From Portunus trituberculatus (Eukaryota; Arthropoda; Malacostraca; Decapoda; Portunidae): a DNA stretch of 64,000 nt. The stretch is from NCBI RefSeq assembly GCF_017591435.1, contig NC_059295.1, positions 34,539,798 to 34,603,797 on the forward strand, read 5' to 3'. Made by a program: the position numbers and the translations under genes. Shown here in pieces: positions 1-10,934 of this stretch; the stretch's first letter is position 1; the number at the start of each line of letters is the position of its first letter. The notes below the pieces were generated by a model. That model had not been told where the DNA came from and did not search any database. It saw nothing but the letters and a program-made list of their open reading frames with translations.

Positions 1-1053
1 TATCTATATCTTTGCCCTCATCTAATCATTCTTTCACTGCCTCCTATGATTTATCATACATTTCTTCATTATGGTAAATGAATGTGCTTGAACTGTGTTT
101 GATGAATGGCATTATATATGATTATTTTCCTATGTACATGTGTAGTGATGTTCATTGTATTTACCTAGTTGTATTGTACAGGGTTTGAGCAGGGTTCATA
201 GTGTCCTGTATCTATGTCTCCATTTATCTCATTTTTCCTTAAAGTTATGCACATTATGTGCTGTAACAACTTCATTATCCAATGCATTCCACTTTTCCAC
301 CGTTCTGTGTGGAAAACTGTATTTTCCAATATCTTTCACACACTGCCTTATCTTGATCTTCTTTTCATGTCCTCTTGTCCTTCCATCTTCTGTCAACAGG
401 ACCAGGTCTTCCTTGTCTATCTTCTCAATGCCATTGATTATCTTGTACATTGTTATTAGGTCCTCACGTTCTCTTCCATTTCTCATTTCCTTCAGTCGTT
501 CTTCATATGTTAGGTCCTTTAATTCCGGCACCATCTTTGTAGCAATCTTCTGTATCCTTTCCAATTTTCTTACATCCTTTTTAGAGCTTGGAGAGGACAT
601 CACTGTTGCATATTCCAGCCTTGGACGTATCATGCTTGTGATGATATTTTCATCATATCTTTGTCCATGTATTGAAATGCCACTCTTATATTAGTCAACA
701 TTTTATATGATAATCCAAATATCTTGCTTATGTGTTTTTCAGGGCTCAGATTTTCTTGTATGATCACTCCCAAATCTTTTTCTTCTTTAGTCTTCATTAT
801 TTGTTCCTCTCCCATCATATAGTTCCATACCGGTCTTCTCTTACTCTTCCCTAGTTCCATTATGTGACATTTCTTGGTATGAAACTCCAATTTCCACTTC
901 TTGCTCCACTCATAGATCTTGTTTATATCTTCTTGCAATAGCAGACAATCCTCTCTGGTTTTGGTAACTCTTAGCAGCTTTGCATTATCAGCAAATAAAC
1001 TTATATAACTGTTTACCCCAATGTGAATGTTGTTTACATAAATCTGTAACATA

Positions 1054-2355
1054 CAGTCGCTGCAATGGAAAGGAAAAGTTCCCACTACATTTTTTTGGAT
1101 AAAAATAGAAAAAAAGTATAACTTGCATTTGTTTTATTGCATTCTTATGTGTACATCTAGTATTTAGTCATATTCCCTTTTGTTTTTCAGCACCATTTTA
1201 AGTGTTTCAGGCATGAATGTGGCCTCCATAGTAACCCACAACATTTTTAGGTCTTCCTTCAGCTTTGGGATAGAGGTGGGCCTACACTCTTCCATCTCAT
1301 CTTTTATCTTGTTCTAGGAATTTTCTATGGGGTTAAGGTCTAGGGAATTACCAGGCCACTCAAACAGAGGAATATTATTGTTTGCCAGGAAATTTTCACA
1401 CTTTTGGCCCTGTGGGATGGGGTACCATCTTGCATAAAAATTCACACCCCATGAACATCTCACATAACAAGCAAATATTCCCTCAGCACCTCAATGTAGT
1501 TGTCTGCCTTCATTGTAACATTTCTTGGGAAAAAATACAGTCCACCCTTACCCTTTCCACCACTAAACCACCCCCACATCATAACACTCTCCGGGTGTTT
1601 CACGGTCTTAATCGTGTACCGTGGGTTGCACCAGGACACATTACTGGGTCTCCTTACCACTTTGGAACTTTTTCCACTGTTCTGGTGTCCAGTCTTTGTA
1701 TTTCTTTGCAAATGCAATCCTTTTCTTCATCGTCCTTTCCGTGAGCAGAGGTTTCTTGGCAGCACGGCAACAGGTAAGTTTAAGGTCCTTTGCAGACGAT
1801 GTTGGATGGTGCGGATCGTGATATTTTTTGACAGCTCAGGATGGTTATTTTTTTATTCTGCTGCCGTTATGGATGGATTCTTCTTTACTTCACACTTTAA
1901 GATGCAGTCAGTCTTAGGAGTAGTCTTCCTCTTGCCCCCAGAGCCTGGTTTCCGTGCTGGTATGGTGTTGGGTCCGAGCTTGGCTGCCTCCATTTTCAGC
2001 CTGTAAATGGACAGTCTGTTCACACTCAGTTCCTCCGCCACACATTTCCCCAGCTTCTTACGCCCCATTGTGATCAGCTGGGGTCATTTGGTAGGGCTCC
2101 AAAGTTAATGTAAGTTTTGTGTGCGGAGCCACAAGAGAGCAAGGTAACATACATTCTTTCTCACCGGGCTCTGGGAGCACACTGGTGCTTGAGGTGTTGA
2201 TGAACAGTGGAGGGAGGAAGGATGGTGTGACTCATGCAACCACAAGCTTCTCCCCCAAATTGTATGGCTGGGACCACAAACATAAAGTACACATGAAATC
2301 GTGTGGGAACATTTCACTTGTGTTTTATGTGGGAACTTTTTCTTTGCGGGCACTG
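1054..2355 (-). mobile_element. Tc1-like DNA transposon nested in LINE A
   Basis: The element begins cagtcgctgcaatgg and ends as its inverted counterpart gcgggcactg. About 30 bp of imperfect terminal inverted repeats include gtgggaactttt at the right. TA dinucleotides lie at 1052-1053 and 2356-2357, the target duplication expected of Tc1/mariner. The length of 1.30 kb is normal for a Tc1 element. A broken transposase is encoded on the minus strand. Removing it rejoins the reverse transcriptase of LINE A, so it is the younger insertion. Confidence 0.9.
1254..2068 (-). pseudogene. Tc1 transposase remnant
   Basis: The N-terminal part (about 2068-1853) reads GRKKLGKCVAEELSVNR, a helix-turn-helix DNA-binding region, followed by a PARKPGSGGKRKTT linker. 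Further on are WCNPRYTIKTVKHPESVMMW, YFFPRNVTMKADNYIE, then FMQDG (second catalytic Asp) and LDLNPIEN, which keeps the third catalytic Glu. Several in-frame stops and frameshifts interrupt it, so no active transposase is expected. In Tc1 elements this enzyme cuts and pastes the transposon using a DDE triad. The identification is firm; exact limits are approximate. Confidence 0.8.
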
Positions 2356-3268
2356 TAATGGGGGCTAACACTGACCCTTGTGGCACTCCGCTAGTTACTT
2401 TACCCCCAAGATGAGTATGTATCTCTGATCACAGTTCTCATTTCCCTATCCTTTAAATAATCTCTTGTCCATTCTAGCAAAGTTCCTCGCAGTCCTCCTA
2501 TGCTCTCTAGTTTCCAAAGTAGTCTTCCATGAGGGACTTTATCAAAAACCTTTATTAAAAGGTATAGTGTGTCCACCATCCATCTCTATTTTCAAGTCCT
2601 GCAATAACTCTTGAGTAGAAACTTAATAAGTTTGATACACATGACCTCCTTGTCCTGAACCCAAATTGTCTGTTCGATACGACATGCTCTTCTTCTAGAA
2701 ATTTAACCCATTTTTCTTTGATAATTATTTCACATAACTTCCCCAAAACACTTATAAGTGACATTGGTCTGTAGTTTAGTGGTTCAGTTGCCTTTCCTCC
2801 TTTAAATATCGGAACTACATTGGCTCTCTTCCATTCTAGTGGAACTTTCCCTTCATTTATTGAACTTGTAATTATTTCCCAAAATGGGTCCAGTAGTTGC
2901 TCTTTACATTCTTTTAACACCTGATGCACCATCTGGCCCCATTGCTTTTCTGACATCCAACTTATCCAATAATCTTCCAATATTCTCTTTGTGCACTGTG
3001 ATCTCCAGTGATCCTTGGCAATGCAATGTCCTACTAGGTTCTGTGAAATCTTCTGCAGTTAGCACCGTTTTGAAGCTCTAATTCATTATTTCACACATTT
3101 CCTTCTCTGTTTGGTATGTCTTCCTTTCTTCAATTATTTTTTTAATTGTTTCCGTGTTCTTTGTTTTGCCATTTATAAACTTGTAGAAAAGTTTGGGTTC
3201 GTCTTTGCTTTAATGTGTGTATTTACCTAGTTGTATTTACCTAGTTGTAGTTTTACAGGGCCTGGGGT

Positions 3269-4757
3269 TTATGCTCGTGTGGCCCCGTCTCCATGTCTAC
3301 ACTTATCGAATCTTTCCTTAAAACTGTGTACACTCGTTGCAGACACTACTTCATTCAAACTGTTCCATGTCTCAACACATCTTTGTGGGAAACTACACTT
3401 TTTAATATCTCTTAGACAGCTTCCCTTCCTCAGCTTCTTACTATGCGATCTTGTGCTTCGACTGGCATATTCTTCTCTCAGAATCAGATACTCATTGTCC
3501 ACTTGGTCCATTCCGTTGGTCAATCTATAAACTTGTATCAGATCCTCTCTCTCCCTTCTCTGTTCCAATGTTGGAAGATCCATAGCCTTTAATCTCTCCT
3601 CATATGTCATCCCTTCAAATTCTGGAACCATTCTTGTAGCCATTTTTTGTAGTCTCTCCAACTTCCTTGTGTTTCTTTTTATGAAGGATCCACACTACTC
3701 CTGCATATTCCAATCTGGGTCTTATTATAGTACTTATCAATTTCTTCATCATTTCTTTGTCTATGTAGTGAAATGCTACTCCAATATTCCTTAGCAAATT
3801 ATATGTCTCTGAAAATTCTATCAATATGGCTTACCGGTTGATTGTTTTCTTCCATCGTCACTCCTAAGTCCTTTTCCTTTTTTACTTTCTCCAGTTCTAC
3901 TCCATCTCCCATCTTATAGATTCCCATGGGTCGTCTTTCACTTTTTCACATTTCCATGACATGGCTTTTGTCCACATTGAATTCCATTTCCCACTTTTTA
4001 CTCCATTCCCAGATCTTATTTAGGTCTTCCTGCAGTATTTCACAATCCTCTTTTTGCTTTATAACTCTGCACAGTTTCATATCATCTGCAAATAGATTTA
4101 TGTAGCTGTTCACTCCTTCTGACATGTCATTTATATATACATAGTATATGAGGAAAAGTATTGGCACTAATACTGACCCCTGCAGCACTCTGCTTTCTAT
4201 TGCTCTCCACTTGGACTTCATATTCCTTTTAAGCCACCGTTCTTCTCTAACTTCCACAGTAATCTTGCATGTGGCACTTTATCAAATGCCTTTTTAAATC
4301 CAAATAAATACAGTCAACCCATCCCTCTCTCTCTTGTAGTCTATCAACTATTCTAGAGTAGAAACTCAGTAAATTAGTTACACACGACCGTCTTTTTCTA
4401 AAACCAAATTGGCTATTTGATATTAATTTGTTGTCTTCAAGGAACTCGATCCATTGTTTCTTTATTATTCTTTCATACATCTTGCATATTACACTAGTTA
4501 GTGATACCGGTCTGCAATTTAAAGGTTCTTCCTTCCTTCCGCTCTAATATATAGGAACCACCTCAGCTCTTTCCCATTCTACTGGTACTGTTCCATTTTT
4601 CATTGAGCATTTTATGATGTTGTATATAGGACTTGTTAGTTCTTCCCTACATTCTTTTAGTATTCTGCCTGAGACTTCATCCAGTCCCATTGCCTTCTCT
4701 TCATCCAATTCCTTCATTAACTCTTTTATTTTAAGCTTGGTTACTTTAACCTCTTTC
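3269..4757 (-). pseudogene. LINE B reverse transcriptase and C-terminal region, broken
   Basis: From right to left: EEKAMGLDEVSGRILKECRE, VPVEWERAEVVPIY, NSQFGFRKRRSCVTNLLSFY, VLQGSVLVPILFLIYYV, NLFADDMKLCRV (the FADD active site) and KKWEMEFNVDKSHVMEM. The C-terminal part has IIRPRLEYAGVVW and VETWNSLNEVVSATSVHSFK. At least five frame changes are visible. The equivalent of the normal PQGS motif reads LQGS here, another sign of decay. Confidence 0.85.
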
Positions 4758-4765
4758 ATATAGAC

Positions 4766-5070
4766 CAGTGGTTCCCAACCTTTTGGCACTCGCGACCCCA
4801 TACCTAAAAGTTTGAAACCCATGTGACCCCCTGCTTAGGGCTTACTATCAGCAGCACAGCACATTCACTCATACATAACCTATAATATCACCTAATGACA
4901 TTGAACTAATGTAACACACCTTTTGTTTTGTACCGAAACAAAAACAACAAAAAAATGTAAGAACATAAACAATGTGATTGATGAGATAAAATTAATATTA
5001 TCCCAAGCTACTTCTCAAGGCTTTTCTTTTCGACCCTCAGGGGTCGCGACCCACCTGTTGGGAACCCCTG
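4766..5070. mobile_element. hAT-type MITE inside LINE B
   Basis: The 305-bp element starts cagtggttcccaacctttt and ends gttgggaacccctg, a terminal inverted repeat with subterminal cgcgacccc / ggggtcgcgacc. It is flanked by an exact 8-bp duplication, atatagac, at 4758-4765 and 5071-5078. The homologous site in LINE D (near 22850) is uninterrupted, which confirms the boundaries. There is no coding capacity, so it was mobilised in trans by a hAT transposase. Confidence 0.93.
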
Positions 5071-5078
5071 ATATAGAC

Positions 5079-6453
5079 AGTCTCTCTATTACCCTGTGGC
5101 CTTTCAAATTTGGATTCCTCAGTAAAGACCTTCTGGAATTTATCATTTAATAGTTCTGGCATACTTTTTGGGTCTTCCACCATCCCGTTCTCTCCTTTTA
5201 ACCTTTCCATTGTTTCTTTTTGCCTAGTTTTTCCATTTATGAATCTGTAGAACAATTTTGGTTGTTCCTTACATTTTTCGACAATGTCCTTTTCATAGTT
5301 CCTTTCCTCATCCTTCCTCACCTTAACATATTCATTTCTCGCTGCCTTGAAGTTTTCCTTATTTACTGGATTTCTATTTCTCCTCCACCTTTTCCATGCT
5401 CCATCTCTTTTCTCCTTTGCCCTAGCACACCTTGCGTTAAACCAATCTTTCTTTCCTTCTTCTTTAGGTCTATATTTCGGGACATATTCCCTGACTCCTG
5501 TTTTGTATATTTCCAAAAATAAGTTATACTTCTCTTGCACTGTCTCTGAGTTTTCCATCTCCTCCCAGTTAACATATTTGAAATAGTTCTTGAGATTCTC
5601 AATATCAGCCTTTCTGTAATTTAATCGGCCTCCTTTGTATGATTCGTCTCTATCTTCCTTTTCCTCTTCTATATCCATTTCTAATATTACATGGTCACTC
5701 TTTCCCAATGGGCACTTATATCTTATATCGTCGTTAATTTGTATACCTCTTGTAAAAACTAGGTCCAATCTCGCTCGTTGTTTCCTCTGAATCTTGTGTT
5801 TTCCTTTACTTTTGGTCCATCATATTATCTATCATTAGGTTCAGGAATCTTTCTCCCAGGCTTCTTCCCCCATACCACTTTCATAATTTTCCCAGTCCAC
5901 TTCTTTACAGTTGAATTCTCCTACTATAAAAAAAAAATAACACTTTTCTCCTTTCTTTAATGATTCTCGTTAGACTCCTTATTGTGTCATCTATCATGTC
6001 TTTATATTCTTGATTGGTCCATGAATTTGTTTTTGGTGGCACATATGTTACAATGATTGTTAAGTCTTTTTTTTATTAATATGCATCTTAATATACAGTA
6101 CTTCTGCTTTTCCTTCCCCATTTTCCACATGGTTTACCACCATCTCTTTCCTTAACATTATCATGACTCCTCCTCCTCCTTTACCCCCTGTCTTTCCTCC
6201 ATACATTATATCTATTATCTATGCCTATTTTGATTGTCCCATTTAGTTTTGTTTCAGCCAGGCATACAATATCCAGTTTTTCTTTCCTTATGTAATCTTT
6301 TAGTTCTAATTTACTTGATAGAACCCCATCTATGTTCGTATACATCATTTTTAGTTTCTTGCCCTTATCACTTTTAGTTACACTTGGTCCATTATTGTCT
6401 CTTCCTTCTCTCTTATATACCATTTTCTTATCCTGTCTCCTAGAATTCTCCAA
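5079..6453 (-). pseudogene. LINE B endonuclease and linker region, broken
   Basis: The endonuclease starts with KLKMMYTNIDGVLSSKLELK and IVCLAETKLN (catalytic Glu of the APE fold). It ends with LVFTRGIQINDD and SDHVILEMDI, the SDH motif of the endonuclease catalytic site. The following linker contains RPKEEGKKDWFNARCARAKE, LFYRFINGKT and ELLNDKFQKVFTEE, typical of the segment between endonuclease and reverse transcriptase in CR1-like ORF2. Part of the region (about 5770-6180) is out of frame. The role in an active element is nicking target DNA for target-primed reverse transcription. Confidence 0.8.
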
Positions 6454-6537
6454 AAAAATGCCTTTTTTTCCTCCTCTGACCTTTCATTATTTTTTTCCCT
6501 TACTGCTGCCGTCAATTCGTGTGTGTGTGTGTGTGTG

Positions 6538-6829
6538 TTTGACTGTTTGACCTGCTGCAGTCTCTGACGAGACAGCCAGACGTTACCCTACGGAACGAGC
6601 TCAGAGCTCATTATTTCCAATCTTGGGATAGGCCTGAGACCAGGCACACACCACACACCGGGACAAAAAGGTCACAACTCCTCGATTTACATCCCGTACC
6701 TACTCACTGCTAGGTGAACAGGGGCTACACGTGAAAGGAGACACACCCAAATGCGTATCTCCACCCGGCCAGGGAATCGAACCCCGGTCCTCTGGCTTGT
6801 GAAGCCAGCGCTCTAACCACTGAGCTACC

Positions 6830-6834
<5 letters not shown>
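6538..6834 (-). repeat. tRNA-derived SINE, copy 1
   Basis: The right end is a tRNA-like head on the minus strand: ggtagctcagtggttagagc (A box), an anticodon arm with loop ttcacaa (anticodon CAC, Val-like) and ggggttcgattccc (B box). The body carries ttcacctagcagtgagtagg and tacgggatgtaa. The tail ends at a GT run (6519-6538). The same sequence recurs at 16366-16672 and 25371-25659, so it is a SINE family rather than a tRNA gene. Confidence 0.9.

Positions 6835-6907
<73 letters not shown>
6833..6907. repeat. (GT)n microsatellite between SINE and LINE
   Basis: A 75-bp uninterrupted GT run joins the tRNA-like head of SINE copy 1 to the 3' end of LINE C-left. The same arrangement occurs at 25656-25738. 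Confidence 0.97.
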
Positions 6908-6909
<2 letters not shown>

Positions 6910-7969
6910 AGCTAGTTGTGTTTTACAGGAAAAGAGCTATGCTCCTATTGTCCTGTCTCCATCCAGTTTAGCCTTAAGGTCATGAATATTTCTTGCTTGA
7001 ACCACTGTTTCATCCAAATTGTTCCATATTTCTATGCTTCTGTTTGGAAAACTATATTTCTAAATGTCTTTTCTATATGTGGTCTTCTCAATTTCATGCT
7101 GTGTCCTCTTGTATGCCTTGTGTCCCACACCAATAGGTCTTCTTTGTCAACTTGGTCCATCCCTTTCTATGCTCTGTATACGTATAGCAATTACGTCTCC
7201 TCTTTCTCTCCACTGTTGCAATGTTGAAAGTTTTAATCTTTTTAATATCTCTTCATAAGTTAGGTCTCTCAAACTTGGAATAATTTTGGTTGCAGCTCTT
7301 TAAATCCTCCTCTGTATATAGCAATTACGTTTCCTCTTTCTCTTCTGTGTTGCAATGTTGAAAGTTTTAATCTTCTTAACATCTCTTCATAAATTAGGTC
7401 TCTCAAACTTGGAATAATTTTGGTTGCAGCTCTTTAAATCCTCTCTATCTTCCTTATATCTCTTTTATTATGTGGTGACCATATAAGTGCAGCATAGTCT
7501 AGTTTAAGTTGAATCATATATTCTATTAGTTTTTTCTTCACCTATATATTCATCTATGTAAGTTTATGCCCATTTAATTTTTCCTAAGTAACTCATATGT
7601 TTTTTCAGTGATAGATTGTCATTTATTGTCCATTTGTTATTTATTGTTATTTATTATCCAGGTAATTTTCTTCCTTTGTTTTTCCCTAGTTGCATCACTT
7701 TGCATTTTTTTTATTAAATTCCATTTCTTTTCTTGCTCCACTCATGTATATTATTCAAGTTTTTCTGTAACATTTCACAATCAATGTCATTTTCCACTCG
7801 TTTCAGTAACTTTGTGTCATCTGCAAACAAGCTTGTATAACTATATATGTATAAGTCTGCCCATCTGTTTCTCTCCTGAATTACATCTATTGCTCTACTG
7901 TAAAAACTCAATAGGTTTTTGCCACACAATCTTCCACTTCTGAAACCAAATTGTCATCTACTACTTGAA
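6908..7969 (-). mobile_element. CR1-like LINE copy C-left, decayed
   Basis: Read right to left it encodes NLLSFYSRAIDVIQE, then YTSLFADDTKLLKRVEND and LQKNLNNIHEWSKK. The C-terminal region follows to the 3' end at 6908 (acacaactagctaaa). It lacks about 240 bp of reverse transcriptase between the finger and FADD segments. A 134-bp tandem duplication lies inside it. It is a different subfamily from LINE B/D and matches LINE C-right, which faces the other way. Confidence 0.8.
7183..7443. repeat. 134-bp tandem duplication within LINE C-left
   Basis: The segment starting tatagcaattacgt at 7183 is repeated from 7317. Both copies carry ttgcaatgttgaaagtttta and aacttggaataattttggtt. They differ at only a few positions, so the duplication followed the LINE insertion. 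Confidence 0.9.
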
Positions 7970-7991
7970 TCTCAAAAAAAAAAAAAAAAAA

Positions 7992-9058
7992 AGCTTTTGA
8001 TAAAGTACCACATCAGATATATGGTATATTAAAAACATAGGTGGTTTACAGGGAAAAGTACTGGATTGGATAACAGACTTCTTAAAAGACAGAAATAAAA
8101 ATAGTGATAAAAGGTGAAGAATCAAAATGGTGTAGAGTTATAAATGGAGTTCCACAGGGAACAGTCCTGGCCCCTGTAATATTTATAGTGTATATCAGTG
8201 ATATGATAGATGAGGTGGACAGTTATATAAGCTTATTTGCAGATGATGCAAAGTTACTGAAACGTGTGGAAAATGACATGGATTGTGAAATGTTACAAAA
8301 AAACTTGAATAAGATACATGAGTGGAGCAAGAAATGGGAAATGGAATTTAATGCAAAAAAGTAAAAAGTGATGAAACTAGGGAAAAAGCATAAGACAGAT
8401 GAGATCTTACACTATAGGAGGAGTAGAAATTAAAAATACAAAAGAAGAAAAGACCTTGGTATTACAATAAATGACAATTTATCACCAGAAAACATGTAAA
8501 CAATATAGCTGGGGAAACATATGAGTTACTAAGAAAAATTAAAGGGGCATTTACCTATACAGTACTATAAATAAAGAGATGAAAAAAACTAACAGAATAC
8601 ATGATTTGATCTAAAGTAGAATATGATGCACATAATAAGAAAGATATAAAGAAGATAGAAAGAATTAAAAGAGCTGCAACCAAAATGGTTCCAAGTTTGA
8701 GACCTAACATATGAGGACAAATTAAAGATATTAAAACTTCCAACATTGCAATTGTATGTATATACATACAGGGCATGAAAGGGGATGGACACAGTTGACA
8801 AAGAAGACTTATTGGTGTAGGACTCCAAAAATACAAGGGGACGTGGCATGAAATTGAAAAAGACCGCATGTAGAGGAAACATTAAGAAATATACTAGTTT
8901 TTCCCAAACAGATGCATAAAAATATGGAACAATTTGGATGAAACAATGGTTCAAGCAAGAAATATCCATGACTTTAAGGCTAAACTGGGTGACTATAGGT
9001 ATGGAGACAGGACAGTACAAGCATAGGTCTTTTCCTGTAAAACACAACTAGGTAAATA
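7992..9058 (+). mobile_element. CR1-like LINE copy C-right, decayed
   Basis: It starts directly after an A run (about 7974-7991) with AFDKVPHQIYG, then GVPQGTVLAPVIFIVYISD, YISLFADDAKLLKRVEND and KKWEMEFNAKK. The C-terminal region follows with many frame breaks. The 3' end at 9042-9058 is cacaactaggtaaatac. It lies head to head with LINE C-left and belongs to the same subfamily. Confidence 0.85.
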
Positions 9059-9870
9059 CACACATTTTCGCTATTTTCAATAAAACTAACAAAGGATAGC
9101 AATAAGATAGCACAAAGTTTCACAAAGCTTGTGTGGATTAAGCTTTTGCACATGAAAGCTAGCACAAGACTGATCTGAAGATAACATGTTGCACGGTCAG
9201 TATCGAGGTGACTCTGTACAAATTGCGGGACAAGCATATGAATGACAAGTTAAATCTTATGTGAAAAAGTTAGACAAGTAGCAAGTTGTATGATTACGGG
9301 GTGTATCAATGGTGGAATTTCACTGCACTATTATATTCACCAGAAGCACTCATAGAAATAAAAATTAAATTATAAGGAGACATCTGAATTGCATGCAAAA
9401 GACTCTTTTCTTGTAAAATTGAAAAAATAAATAAACCAACAGATTCATCCTTTACTTGTCATCATTTACTAATACTATTCTTTTATGATATACAGAAGAT
9501 AAGGAGAGTCTTATATCATAGGACACATTACAATTAAAGAGCTAATGAAAATACAAAAAGCAATGTTCACTTTATTTATCAATTGCCTCTTAAGTTGCTC
9601 TTGAAAAAGCATTGCTGATTGAGTAGAAATTTGAAGCTGACCTCACCTCACTGCAAGCTTTACTTATTTTATCTATAGCTCATCTGTATCAAATAAAACT
9701 TGGTAACTTCATCAATGGGCAATGCAATGATAGTTGATAATGGTGGACCACAAAGATAAGATGGAAATAACTCCATCCATGAAAATTCTTAACTACATTT
9801 AAAATCAATCTATCTCACACAGAAAAAAAAAAAATAAATAAATAAAAAAAATTAAATAAAAAAAATAAAT

Positions 9871-9873
<3 letters not shown>
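9059..9873. other. AT-rich intergenic DNA, no gene recognised
   Basis: No coding segment or repeat with recognisable ends was seen. Short A/T runs increase toward the TA array at the right. Confidence 0.6.

Positions 9874-9948
<75 letters not shown>
9874..9948. repeat. (TA)n microsatellite
   Basis: About 37 uninterrupted TA units, preceded by A-rich AAAT runs. Translations giving repeated Tyr-Ile are artefacts. Confidence 0.97.
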
Positions 9949-9950
<2 letters not shown>

Positions 9951-10122
9951 AAATAAATTAATAAACAGGTCAATAAATCATGAACATTTCTTTTCATTTA
10001 TTCATTTTTCTCATGTAAGAGGAGCACAAGCCAGTGGCAACAAAAAAAGAAACTAAGAATGCCAGTCCCTAAAGAGAAGTAAAATGGAAACCATCAGAAT
10101 ATGTGCTTATAAAATTCACACC

Positions 10123-10236
<114 letters not shown>

Positions 10237-10586
10237 GGTATTAATTTGATAAGCTCATAATTCAGTGATTTCCATTACAAGATCAGAGGTATTTTGTCTT
10301 ATCAACTCTTTTTCTGATTAACTGACTGACACTAAAGCCTCTCTCATCACTGCAGCATTACATCTCTTGCTATCTTCTACCACTATTTTTAAGCTAATTG
10401 CATGTCTTTCCTCCTACCATGGTCTTACTGCACAAGACTTTATACTTTCTCTCATCCCTATTTTGTCCACATATGTAATGCAAGAATTAACCAGTATTTT
10501 CAACTATTCATCCCTTTTTTTCTGGTAAACTCTTGAACTCCCTTTTTGTTTCTGTATTTCTGGCTTTATTTTATTTGAAGTCTTTC

Positions 10587-10688
10587 AAGTGAGAGATTTC
10601 AAGACATCTTTCAATTTTTGGATAATTCTTCTTTTTTTTTTTTTTTTTTTGGTATTTTCTTTCTTTTTCTTCTTTGTTGTCCTTTGCT

Positions 10689-10776
<88 letters not shown>

Positions 10777-10860
10777 AGCAAAGGTCAACAAAGAAAAAAA
10801 AAAAGAAAATACCAAAAAAATAAAAATAAAAGGATCATCCAAAAATTGAAAGATGTCTTG

Positions 10861-10870
<10 letters not shown>
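10587..10870. repeat. Inverted repeat around a (TA)42 core
   Basis: The left arm includes tttcaagacatctttcaatt, tttggataattctt, ggtattttctttc and cctttgcttga. The right arm repeats these in reverse complement up to 10863. The loop is a TA array at 10691-10774. The arms are about 90-100 bp and nearly identical apart from homopolymer lengths. A second TA array (10863-10931) starts at the outer end of the right arm. Confidence 0.85.

Positions 10871-10931
<61 letters not shown>
10863..10931. repeat. (TA)n microsatellite
   Basis: About 34 TA units between the inverted repeat and the next MITE. It supplies the TA next to that MITE's left end. Confidence 0.97.

Positions 10932-10934
<3 letters not shown>

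Larger units (their letters stand above)
157..3212 (-). mobile_element. CR1-like LINE copy A, split by a Tc1 transposon
   Basis: This is a decayed non-LTR retrotransposon read right to left. The right part (about 2390-3212) encodes the linker and N-terminal reverse transcriptase, with PLEWKRANVVPIFKGG, LNYRPMS and NRQFGF. The left part (about 157-1050) continues with NSYISLFAD, then the C-terminal region IIRPRLEYA and LERIQKIATKMVPELKDLTYEERL. The reading is broken between PQGSVLAP and the FADD region by the Tc1 copy at 1054-2355. Its 3' end is the motif tacaactaggtaaatac at 157-176, shared with the other CR1-like copies here. Endonuclease sequence is missing, so it is 5' truncated at about 3212, where LINE B begins. 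The family call rests on the CR1/Jockey-type RT and C-terminal domain; clade placement is inference. Confidence 0.85.
3218..6505 (-). mobile_element. CR1-like LINE copy B, near full length, with hAT MITE inside
   Basis: Read right to left, this copy carries about 150 bp of 5' sequence, an APE-type endonuclease, a linker, reverse transcriptase and the C-terminal region. The 3' end at 3218-3250 is two copies of tacaactaggtaaa. It is collinear with LINE D (21553-24443) but extends further 5'. A 305-bp hAT MITE interrupts it at 4766-5070. Frameshifts and stops make it inactive. Its 3' end abuts the truncated 5' end of LINE A. Confidence 0.9.

Noticed and set aside
6755..6834. Possible functional tRNA-Val gene (also 16366, 25250, 25590)
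   Set aside because: Each tRNA-like head is fused to the same repeated body and the acceptor stems are imperfect, so they are SINE heads.
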